This document shows, piece by piece, positions 12,101 to 21,562 of a stretch of DNA of 64,000 bases. This DNA comes from Caenorhabditis remanei (Eukaryota; Nematoda; Chromadorea; Rhabditida; Rhabditidae). Where the stretch lies: NCBI RefSeq assembly GCF_010183535.1, contig NC_071332.1, positions 806,001-870,000 of the forward strand. Direction: 5' to 3'. The notes under the pieces were generated by a model. It saw only the letters and a list, made by a program, of their open reading frames with translations, made no database searches and had not been told where the DNA came from. The position numbers and the translations under genes are program-made. The stretch's first letter is position 1. Each line of letters starts with the position of its first letter.

Positions 12101-13084
12101 AAAAATAAATTTACTGAAGGTCTAAGCCACAGATCAGATATATCTATTTCAAGACGAAACATTCCTTTTCCTATTAATAACTCATAACTCCATAAGCGAT
12201 CAATTTCCCATTAATATGTTTCCTGTGTCGATTCTCCTTTCTCCCACGACCAAGTTAACATTCTGAAAATAGCCTCGAAGGTTTCACACTCCTCTCTCTG
12301 CACTAATCTTTTCTTTTTCTCAAAATAACTTCAACCATTAACCATCTATTGATAATAATGTCAAAGGGATTTAATGCGTATTCAATGCAATTAATCCGTT
12401 AAAAGGTGCGAGGGATTTCCATTTGAATAGTTTAATATGGAAACACTATCGCAGTGACGAAAGAGATAAGATTTGGAGAAAATAAAAAGTGTTTTCTGGA
12501 TAACCATTTCTTGCAGGGTGTCGAGGGGTGATCGAATAATGACGAATCTATCTGAAAGAATGTTCAGTGACGAGTTTCAGTAGTTTGGCGAAGAGGTTGC
12601 AAAGGGAAAGAACCGGATCATAGTTCCTTCTGCAACACTATCAATGCTCTCGTTCTCTTTTTATGCCTTATGTCTAGACAATGAAGGGGGATTCCAAAAA
12701 ATTAGGACTATCTGGTTGGGTGTGTCCTCTTGCAATTAAAATAAACTTGGAAAAGTTGGAATCGCTGATCAAACTTCAATTCTTCAGGTCATACTTAGAA
12801 CACAAGAGAAAGAAAATAGGGCAGAATTGACTAAAGAAACAATTTGGGGGACTCAAAACAGATCAGATTTGCAGAAACGTCACGGAATGGGCCCCATGAC
12901 TCCAAAGTTTTGTAAATAGGTGTTTAGCAAATCTGGAAGTTTGTTTTTACTAACTTTAGCGAGCTGGTTTGGGAGATATGGGGATATTGGATGACGGAAA
13001 ATTTCAGGTTGTTTAACAATGCTAGGGATTGCTTCATTTTTACAAAATTCTGGTATTTTCTAAAACCGAAAAGGTAGAAATCGA
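9126..13084. other. 4-kb spacer without recognised gene
   Basis: No exon chain could be built. Contents noted: half of a PAL-D element at 10310-10460 (GGGACGTGACCTATATTATT, then CGCTGATTTCAAATATATAT); one end of a GGGCC-type element at about 10807-10826 (GGGCCTTGACAAGTATG); and a low-complexity tract at about 11745-11880 built of AAAAACCTAAAAA-like words. Frames up to 106 codons lack any protein hallmark. Confidence 0.55.
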
Positions 13085-13605
13085 TGACTATATCTTAACA
13101 AAGGAAAAGATTAAAGAAACCACCAAAACAAAAGAAGAAGATCTTTAAAATTGTGGACTCTAACAGTTGTCAACTTTTGAGCTTCCTAGAATTATTCACG
13201 GTGGTCAAATTTCATACATTTTGGTACGTCTGTATAGAAAAAGGCCAGGGCTTCACTTTTGTAGTTGACAGCTTTTTGATAGCTATTGAAGCTTTCGAGA
13301 TATGCGGCTCTAAATATGGATAAGGGAGAGTACAGAGAAGCGAGAGTGTCTGACTTCTCTGCGCTCTCTCACGCTCTCCCGCTATCAAATACCTAACTTT
13401 AAAGGCGCATATCTCAAAACCCAGAATCGCTATCAAAAACTTGTCAATTACAAAAATATAGCCCTGGACTTTCTATGAGTAATTCTAGGAAGCTCCAAAG
13501 TTGACAACAGTAAGAGCCCACAATTTTAGTGATCTTGTTCATTTGTTTTGGTGGCTTCTTTAGTCTTTTCTTTTTTTAAAGATTTAGTCATCCATTTTTA
13601 GACAA
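13085..13605. repeat. Long-form PAL-A foldback element (~515 bp)
   Basis: The outer arms (13085-13215 and about 13475-13605) are reverse complements, seen in TGTGGACTCTAACAGTTGTC against GACAACAGTAAGAGCCCACA and in the AAGATTAAAGAAACCACC / GGTGGCTTCTTTAGTCTT pair. Inside sits a normal PAL-A copy (13222-13475) with the TCTCTGCGC core. This looks like the full-length version of the family, of which most other copies keep only the inner 250 bp. Confidence 0.8.
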
Positions 13606-14489
13606 TTTTTAGGTTAAAAAATACATTTTTATAGGAAACATCTTGTTGGTTTCCTTCATCGAGACACAGCAGTAAGTTTTAAAATTTTTCGAAAAAATTC
13701 GAAAGCTTTCGAAACATTTCGTTACTATCGGAGTTCCAATCAACCCTATTATTCCCAGACTTTCAAAAAAAACCCCCAGTACTCTATTTGTTACTATTTC
13801 TAGTCACATAAGTTCATGTCGTCTTATTTATAATCGAATTAGCAACATTGTAAATTAGAGAGAAACTGAAATCTCATCAAATTAAATGGGTGTTTGTTGG
13901 AAACTGAAAATTTCTATTTTCCTGAAATCAGTTCCTTCCTTTGTAATCTATAAGTAACCCTATTTAAGAGCGTCCGTGAGTTTTGTAAAGTTTTTTCGAT
14001 TACCAGTGAAGGTCAAATAATATCATTTTAACCAACTTTCTGAACTTTTCTTGCAAAAAAATGAATAAATCTGATATCAAAATATATAATTTATAATTTG
14101 CACAACCCATATTTACATTGGTCTGTCTGATATTGGAACCACATCATATTTTGTATCGAACTAGAAAACTTTTGTTATTCTGACTGCAAGGGGAAGTAGT
14201 GTAAGAAAGTTTTCAGAATAACTTCCCTGTTTCACTCATCAATTAGTCAACACCTTCCGCATTCGTTGGTGAGTGTTATTTCTCCACCTGCACGGGGGTA
14301 TGAAAGAGAACGAAGTTTGGAATGGAGGGACTGAAAACGATGCATTTAAAAGAATAAGTGTTTCTTTACCTGTATACTCCCTAGCTTCCCTGGCAACTAA
14401 AAGTCAATTGGGCAATTGCTAACTGGGATAAACGAAAATGGTCACATCGATTGCAGAGATGAGAAGATGAGATAAAAATAAATCATATT
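13606..14489. other. Spacer without recognised gene
   Basis: AT-rich and no coding signal seen. The missing 5' exons of the gene whose first visible exon starts at 15202 may lie here or farther upstream, but none could be identified. Confidence 0.5.
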
Positions 14490-14890
14490 TAGCCTTTTTC
14501 AGTTGAAAATGCACTAAAATTCGAGAGTGTGACATAGTAGCACAATTTCTCCCACAAATTAAATGCTTTATGGATCAAACAGATCAAAAGAAGAGCTTCA
14601 TTTTTGTAATTGAAAACTTGTTGGTACGGGCTCTCCCTACAGAGTTATGGTTATTTTAAGGGGACAGCTCAAAAATCACTCTACTTTCCAGTGAAATGGG
14701 GGAAAAATTACTTTGTCGATTGGTGACTTGCTAGGGAGAGTCTGTACAGAAAAGTTGCAAACTACAAAAATAAACTCTACTTTTGATATGTATAGTTTAT
14801 ACATAATTTACTTTGTGGGAAAATCAGTGATACCGTAGAACCCTCTCAAAGTTGGTCATTTTCAACGGAAAAGGCCAAATTGTATATCTT
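14490..14890. repeat. PAL-H foldback element
   Basis: The left arm begins CCTTTTTCAGTTGAAAATG and the right arm ends CATTTTCAACGGAAAAGGCC. Internal landmarks are CGGGCTCTCCCTACAGAG and its partner CTAGGGAGAGTCTGTACAG. A related copy lies at 34932-35212 in a GPCR intron. Confidence 0.75.
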
Positions 14891-15201
14891 ACTGAATGGT
14901 ACTGTAACTCTGCGAAAATAGAGTACAACGAATCCAGACGCTTTTGCAAACTTATTTTTTGGAAGTGAGCCATACACAAAGCTTATTTTAAGCAAGCAAC
15001 CTCTGACACCATGACTCACTTCCCCTAGAACGTGTGTGACTCACCTAGAATTCCAGGAGTCTTTACTATGATTCCAATCAGTTGACAAACACAAATAAAA
15101 GTTTCTTATTCAACTTTTTGATCCGCTTGTAAACTTGTCTAGAAGATTATCAGTCATCACTCCCTATTAAACGATCATTCTTATTATTTATTTGTTTTTA
15201 G

Positions 15202-18140
15202 GGAAGCCAAGTTCAGGGGGACCAACTGTTGGAAAGATTTTGGGTTTCTATAAATTCGGTGCTCAACCCGTTGATAGTGAGAGCAAACACCGGACAGTTT
15301 GGCTATTGAAAGTACCAAAAATACCGTAACTACCGTAACTACCGTAACTACCGTAAGTACCGTTACCGTAAGAAAGTACCGTAAATACCTTTTACCGTAC
15401 TAAATTAGGAGAAATGAAAAAAGAAGATTACTGTTTCAAATTCACCATTCAGGTTTTCTCTGCACAAATGGCTACTGTATCTTGTAAACATATTTTCAGA
15501 TTATTCATTTCCATGTAGGGCATCAACTATTTCCAGATCTCACTATGATGTGATTTTCCGCAAAAAATCTGAAACTCCCTGCGGAAGAAAAATAAAACGA
15601 ACTTTGAGTTGTGACACCCCCGTGCTTATTGAAAAAGGCATCCGGAGTGCTTTCCGAATTGATGATTTTCTCAAGTTGCTCTTCACCTTTTTCTTATTTT
15701 TTCATAGCGTTGCGTCATTTTTATTCTTTTTGCTTTTAGGAGCGGAATGCTGCGGGGAATATTTTTATTGACTATTTTTACTTGGAGTTTGGACTCATAT
15801 TGTCCGTTTAAAAAGTAAGAATTCATTGTGAAGAGACGCGGAGAGGCTAGAGTGTCTGACTTCTCTGCGTCTCTATTTCTATCGCTCGGCTTTGAAGCCA
15901 TTTATCTCATAGCCCAAAACAGCTATCAAACAGTTGTCAACTAGTAAAATGTGTAAAACTTTATGCTCTACATTTTTGTAGTTGACAACTTTTTGATAGC
16001 TATTCACGATTTTGAGATATGCCCCTTCAAACATGAGCGTCAAGAGAAAGACCGAGGGGGAGACGCAGTGAAAGCAGTCACTCCCGCTTCTCTGCACTCT
16101 CTCTCCTCCTCTTCTCTATGCCATCCCATGTTTGAAGGCGCATATCTCGAAAACGTGAAACGTTATCAAAAAGTTATCAACTACAAAAATAAAGCTCTTG
16201 AAATTTGCTATATTATAATTCCAGTCTGGAAATTTCCAGAGCATTCGTCGATGACCTCCTCGTCATCCCAACCGATGACTATCTATCCGTCGAAAAAGAG
16301 GAGGCTTCAGAAGTTTGTGAGATTGAAATTCACAGCTCTACCGGAGATTTGCTATTGGTTTCTATCACTAATTTCCTAATGTTTTCTCATAGAAGACCCA
16401 GAAATCCAAATGATATTATCGTGAGGAACAGTGACATGCAGTTCATAGTGGATAGTAAACCGAAGGTATGGCATCTGCGCTCTACTGAACTAATTCCAAG
16501 ATTTACTATTTCCAGGGCTACCAACTAATGAAGACACCCATCTGGTTGATCATCCCAATGAATTTGAATTTCCGCTCAATTCTATTATTCTCAAATCCCA
16601 AAGATTGCTTTTCCTACGACACCCTGAGATGTCCAGATTATAGTCTTTGTTACAGTAACCCAAAAAACCAAATAAGCTCACTCCATTTATTGTTTCAGAC
16701 TGCTCCAAATACTGTTTCTCTACAGAATTAGAATGTGACGGGTATGATACTTGTGGGGAGGATGAGTCGAGTTGCACTTTTATAAATGTGGGTTTTCAGA
16801 AAAATTCAAAAAAAAATTTCAGAAATTTGAATTTCAGCCCCGCACCCCTCATACCTCGTACCGTTACGGGAGAGATGCGCTCTCGTCAAGTCAGATTATG
16901 TTAATCGGATTTTTTGCACTGAATGGGTCTTTTATAGGTAAGTTTTTAGTTTTTGTATAACAAACAAATTACGAGATTTATTTTTCTAGTTGACAACTTT
17001 TTGATAGCTGTTCACGCTTTTGAGATGCACGTCCTAAAAGACTTGTTATTGTACCCAAGAGACGCAGAGAAGGCAGATGCTCTCGTTTCTCTGCGTCTCC
17101 CCTCTCTTCCTCTCCCTCCACTTAAGTTTAAAGGCGCGTATCTCAAAAGCGTGTGAAGGAATGAAAAAACAAACAATTACAAAAATATACCCCTAGAGTT
17201 GATCTATACACCTGACTAGGTTTGAAAACGATGGGATATTAGGTGAAAGAGTTACAACCTCTCAAAGTTGACCAATTTTTCACTATAGTGACCAAAATGT
17301 AACATTTAAACCTTTATATCTCTGCACCAGAAATATGCCAGAAAACTAGGAAAATCAAATTATTTTTGGGTCCAGTAAGATTCTGGAAAGTTATAACTTT
17401 TTTGTCTATTCCAGTATTCTTCCTAATCCTCTCGCTCTGCTCCGCTGGCCTCTTCTATCGATGCCCTTTCTACGCCAAAAATAGCAAAGCCTCCCGCCAC
17501 ACCTTCATTCGTTATCTCCGGTGAGTCATTTGTCTGGAAGACGGAACTATTATTATCCCACTACAAAACATTAAAAAAAACAACAAAAAAGCTTAGAAAC
17601 TACCTTGTCTAGGTAGGAGATTATCCGAGTCTTTTCCTTCCAGCGAAGCAATCCCACCAGCCCTCGCTCCACCATCACAACCAGATCAAGGGGATCAGGG
17701 AAAAAATGAAAACGAGATTACACTGACTGTACCATCGACACCTCCAGGACATACACGTCATCGTCATTCGATTCTGAGCAGAATCAATTTTCAGCCGGCG
17801 CCCGCGTTGAGTGAGATTGAGCCGGGTAGGTCACAGATCGGATCTTACAACAGCGCTCTACCGAAAATTGTGTGTGAAATTGAGAGACTCGGAGAAAAAG
17901 AGAGGGGTTTCGGTGGAGCGCAGTTGTAAGAACTGTGAAGACCTTTCAGAAGTCGAGGACCGTGAACAGTCTTCACAAGAGTCAATTTGTGAGCCACCTG
18001 CTCATCAGCCTGAAGTATTTCTTCGACGACAGAGCTTACCGTTCGGATTGAATGCAGTTCCCCTCTCCACGGATTCAATGACAAAGACAGATGACAAGAA
18101 GACTAGATTCGCATCTAGAGCCATGTCATTTCAACATTAG
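15202..18140 (+). CDS. Single-pass membrane protein with CUB-like and LDL-receptor A-like modules (5' end not found)
   Basis: Exons: 15202-15325 and 15537-15674 (less certain), then 16225-16465, 16516-16654, 16699-16787, 16838-16937, 17415-17520, 17644-17825, 17950-18140. All phases agree and the model gives about 435 residues. The N-terminal part is CUB-like (a guess from spacing such as DDLLVIP and a Cys before EIEIHSSTGDLLLVSI). A Cys-rich LDLa-like module follows, with LECDGYDTCGEDESSC showing the acidic calcium-cage pattern. One membrane helix (IMLIGFFALNGSF, then VFFLILSLCSAGLF) is followed by a basic stop-transfer and a Pro/Ser-rich cytoplasmic tail ending in RAMSFQH. Known proteins of this plan are receptors or receptor auxiliary subunits; a specific role is not inferred. 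Its introns carry three palindromic elements. The first donor lies in an ACCGTA tandem and is uncertain; signal peptide and start codon are missing. Confidence 0.72.
15305..15400. repeat. ACCGTAACT / ACCGTAAGT short tandem
   Basis: Units such as ACCGTAACT and ACCGTAAGT are repeated about eight times. Many units are near-consensus 5' splice sites (CC followed by GTAAGT), directly after the first visible exon of the CUB/LDLa gene. Confidence 0.75.
15825..16210. repeat. PAL-A elements (right half plus a full copy) in an intron
   Basis: 15825-15950 holds a core and right arm; 15960-16210 is a complete copy with TTTTTGTAGTTGACAACTTT on the left and AGTTATCAACTACAAAAATA on the right. Both lie in the intron between exons ending 15674 and starting 16225. 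Confidence 0.8.
16965..17215. repeat. PAL-A element in an intron
   Basis: The left arm TTCTAGTTGACAACTTTTTG, the core AGACGCAGAGAAGGCAGATG with its complement, and an eroded right arm lie within the 16938-17414 intron of the CUB/LDLa gene, making that intron several times longer than its 45-50 nt neighbours. Confidence 0.8.
17826..17949. repeat. PAL-B foldback element that makes up an entire intron
   Basis: The intron runs GTAGGTCACAG...ACCTTTCAG. Almost all of its 124 nt is a PAL-B palindrome: CTTACAACAGCGCTCTACCG on the left and CGGTGGAGCGCAGTTGTAAG on the right, with AATTGAGAGACTCGGAG in the middle. Other PAL-B copies at 25459, 28097 and 41606 lie outside coding sequence and carry the same arms. 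Confidence 0.85.
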
Positions 18141-18265
18141 TGTTTAGTTTTCTGGTTTACTTCTATTTCTGAATGAAACGACTTTTCTGTTTAAAAAAAA
18201 CCACTTTTGAGAGTTCCTAACTCTTTCCTATCAAATCAAGTTAACTTAAATTTACATGAATTTTG

Positions 18266-18515
18266 TAGATCACATCTCAATCTTCATTTTTGTAGTTGAA
18301 AGTTTTTTGAGAGCTCTTCACGCTTTCGAGATACACGGCATTGAAGTTACCTTCCTGGAACTGAGAAGAGGAAGAGACGCAGAGAAACGAGAGCGTCTGC
18401 CTTCTCTGCGTCTCACCTCGGTTCAAGATACCCATCTTTGATGCTCTGTATCTCAAAACCTAGAATCGCAATCAAAAAGTTGTGAACGACTAAAATGGAG
18501 ATATAGGTTTGCTTG
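18266..18515. repeat. PAL-A foldback element
   Basis: The left arm TTTTTGTAGTTGAAAGTTTT, the core GAGACGCAGAGAAACGAGAG and the right arm AATCGCAATCAAAAAGTTGT lie just 3' of the CUB/LDLa gene stop. Confidence 0.8.
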
Positions 18516-19040
18516 TTACAAATAACTAAATTTGAAACAATTTGAACAACTTTTGACAAAGTCACAGCTCATTAAATTCGGTCTATTTTTCACAGATTCG
18601 CAACCGAGCAGATCGTTTTCAAAAAGTTTATTTCAAGCATAGGCAAACCGATTAAGCCAATTATCCCACCGTTTCTTTCCCTGCCTCATAATTCTCTCTA
18701 AGTGAATACATTTTGTGATTTTTTGTGATCCACAAAACATGATATTTTGTTTTGGAGGAAGCATCCTCTGCAACTAATTACCGCCCATAAACAGGATATT
18801 ATCTCTTACGTAATCATTATTATCTAATCCCGGGGAGAAAAGTGTAGTTTGACAAAACTGTTATCAGAAAAAATTAGGTTTTTTGAAAATCTTGTCAAAT
18901 ACTAATTGGTAATTCAAATTAGTCTGCAAATCTGAAAATCAGAAAAAAAAAGTTGTTCTCTGAAAACAAAAATGAAGTCATCAAAATGGATAAATAACAA
19001 AAAACAGGATTCTCCCTCCATCCACCTCCGAAAATCCACA
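18516..19040. other. Intergenic spacer
   Basis: The 500-bp AT-rich spacer between the CUB/LDLa gene and the next gene has no element recognised. The last 60 bp hold the likely promoter of the 19099 gene. Confidence 0.5.
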
Positions 19041-19047
19041 TATAAAA
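19041..19047 (+). promoter_or_regulatory. TATA-like box of the 19099 gene
   Basis: TATAAAA lies 52-58 bases before the ATG at 19099, a spacing that leaves a leader of about 25-30 nt and no room for a 5' intron. Confidence 0.55.
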
Positions 19048-19098
19048 CAACCTAGACAGGTGATTAATTGCTTCTGATCACTAATTTTTCCTGTTCCA

Positions 19099-20284
19099 AT
19101 GATTTCGTATTTCTTAATTTGCCTGGTGCTTGTACAACTTAGCAAAGCATGTATCCCAACTCAAAATGTGGACCCTTATCGTAAGTATGATAATTTACTA
19201 GGGAAGATCATTGAGACAATTTGGAGTTTTGGGATGTGACCTATCTCGTTGGAAAGCTGAGAAAACGCTGATTCCAAATATATATTCAGTTTTTACCCTC
19301 GAGGCCTGGTATCCGAGAAAAACAAGGTCACAATTCTGAAAATTGACGCAGTATTACCTTTTTAGGCCTGAGGCTTGAGCCCAAGGGCTCCGTGTACCTT
19401 AAAACGTAGTTTATTTGAAAAACCAAGTTATGACCTTCAATAATTGCATTAATAAGTAGCTTAAGATTTTCTTAAAGTTTTCAGAGAGTTAGAAGGATTT
19501 GAAAAAAAAGGAAAAAATTTCAATCTAAAAAAAATTTCGTTGAAATAAGATTTTTGAGCCTACGGATGCACCAAAAACACAAATTTTGAATTTATCTGGC
19601 TGTCGGTGTGTCAGAATGTCTGGATGTCCTTAAATCCCGGAATTCGGTTAGGTTTTCAGAATGTTACAATAATTAGTTGCAAAATATTGCAAAATTTTTT
19701 GCGTTTTCAAACTTTGACTCTGTTTTTCTCGAATACCAGACCTCGAGGGAAAAAACTGAGTACATATTTGAAATCAGCGTGATTTCAGCTTTCCAATGAT
19801 ATAGGTCAGGTCCCATAACTCCAAACTGAGTTCATGACCTTCTCTAGTTAGTGTAAAATAATAATTTCTCATATTTTTAAGCTTGCAAAACATGTGCAAA
19901 AGTGTACGACAGCACGTGCCAAGGTACTGGTATTCCAAGTCCTTCAAATTGGTGTGCTACTGCCTCTGACGTAGGCGTAAGCTATACATTAGGCCCAATT
20001 GACCCCGAGTACTGGGTTTATAACACTGAGGATGACACTTGCTGGTAATAAAAAAACCTTTTCCATTCGTTAAAACAGTTTTTTTTAATTCCAGGACAAT
20101 TCTCTCATGTCCATCTGGAACATCAGCAAGATACTTGTTAACCGGTGGTATCACGTCTGAAGGGAATTATGGTGGAATGGAGACGGTTTCGTTCTGCAAA
20201 GAATCTGGAGTTGGCGCAGGAGAGTGGGCAGTGTGGTTAGGAGAACATATACCTCTGGATAGTATGAGATGTCAGAATGTTTGA
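19099..20284 (+). CDS. Secreted Cys-rich nematode protein (DUF281-like)
   Basis: Exons are 19099-19180, 19882-20044 and 20095-20284; phases match, giving 144 residues. Residues 1-17 form a signal peptide (MISYFLICLVLVQLSKA). The mature chain has a PCKTCAKVY start, an SNWCATAS Cys, DDTCW joined to TILSCPSG, an FCKESG Cys and a final RCQNV. The pattern resembles the small extracellular DUF281-type domains known from nematodes, where the Cys residues pair; this assignment is from pattern only and could be wrong. It is expected in the extracellular space; no activity is inferred. AATAAA overlaps the end of the gene (about 20285), so the 3' UTR is very short. Intron 1 (about 700 nt) holds a large inverted repeat, while intron 2 is 50 nt. 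Confidence 0.8.
19195..19850. repeat. PAL-D foldback element in intron 1 of the 19099 gene
   Basis: The left arm about 19195-19330 (GGAAAGCTGAGAAAACGCTG, CCTCGAGGCCTGGTATCCGA) is the reverse complement of the right arm about 19720-19850 (ATACCAGACCTCGAGGGAAA, ATCAGCGTGATTTCAGC). A 390-bp unrelated AT-rich loop separates them. Confidence 0.8.
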
Positions 20285-20447
20285 AATAAATTTGGCAATG
20301 TTTGAAATCAATATGACAGTTTTTGAAATGTAAATCAGTGGAAACGGATCAATCTAGTACACGGCCATGTTCTATTGCAGCGAATCTTCCAGCGTTCTAA
20401 TAGAAACGCTTTTTTTTGTATATTTCCCTGTTACAGCTTGTTTCCGG

Positions 20448-20775
20448 CAGACTTGTCAAAAATCGGGCCGGGCCGGGCCGGGCCGGGCCGAAATTTCTCT
20501 TGGCCCGGCCCGGCCCGGTCGGCCCGGATTCAAAAATGGGTACCATTTTTACCAATTTTTTTTTGAAATTTTTCGAAAAAAAGAGTAAAAATGCTTAAGT
20601 TATCATACACATTCAAGTTTTGATTCAATTTTAAATGTTTATTCGAAAACTATACTTTTTTCAAAAAAAAAAAAATTTCCAAAAATTTCCAAAAAAAAAT
20701 GTTGAAAAACAAAAAATGTTTTGAAAAAACGGGCCGAGATTTTTCCTGATTTTGGCCCGGCCCGTGACAAGTCTG
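20448..20775. repeat. GGGCC-pentamer foldback element
   Basis: The terminal inverted repeats are CAGACTTGTCA and TGACAAGTCTG. Inside the left end is a GGGCC pentamer run (about 20464-20490), then its complement at about 20501-20528; the right side ends GGCCCGGCCCGTGACAAG. Same family as 119-646, but with a one-base change in the ends (CAGAC for CATAC). Confidence 0.8.
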
Positions 20776-20885
20776 GTTTCCGGCAACATAATGAACACTG
20801 TCTAATAATTAGAATGCATTTTTCTCGAAACATCTCTATCGTATAAATTCCCTCTAATTTTCAATTGTTTTCAATTTCCGCTAGT

Positions 20886-21094
20886 CCACAGGGGTGCGAG
20901 ACGTAAGGTTCGCAACGAAAAGTTTTGAATTTACCGGCCGAGTCGCGTTGCGTGTGCGTCGCGTTTTTCATTGAAAGATACGACAAACACACGTTAAACT
21001 TGAACTTGGCACTCAGCCAAGTCTGTTTTTGGCACCGTGCCAATAGCTGAGCGACGGAGCGTGTTTAAGAGACCTTGCGTCGCGCACCCCTGTG
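20886..21094. repeat. PAL-I foldback element
   Basis: The ends CCACAGGGGTGCGAGACG and CGTCGCGCACCCCTGTG are inverted repeats. The inside holds CGCGTTGCGTGTGCGTCGCG and CACCGTGCCAATAGCTGAG. Relatives are found at about 34470-34638 and, as a fragment, at 56497-56575. Confidence 0.75.
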
Positions 21095-21562
21095 CTAGTC
21101 AGATTACTCACTATAAAAAATCTTACATGTCAAGGCCCGGGCTGGGCTTTTTTCAAAACTTTCGGCCCGTCTTTTGAACGGAATTTTGTTTTCAAATTTT
21201 CAAATTTTAGTAATTTCTCAGGCATCTGAATATTAATCTAATTAGACGCGGCATAAGTCAGATTAGCTATAACATTCGAAAATTCTTTAGGTAAAAAAGA
21301 AATAGTAAATTTATTCAAATAAAAAACAAGAGTTTTACAATCAAAAAAAATATAGAAAATAATACAGAAAATAAAAATTAGAAATTAGTCGAAAATCCAT
21401 TGCAATGAAAGTGGAAAAGTCCTCGTTGTTCTCTGCCTGCTGCTGTCCATCGTTGTCCACTAAGCGAATTTTTCTGTAAAATGAACGAAATTACCAAAAA
21501 AAAACTGTTTGATTTCGGAACTCACAAAAAACTCTTACAGAAAATAAAAAAAATTTGGAATA

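Noticed and set aside
11902..12162. 86-codon minus frame rich in Leu/Phe/Gly
   Set aside because: Arises from a low-complexity GCCCAAAA-type tract; composition is repeat-driven.
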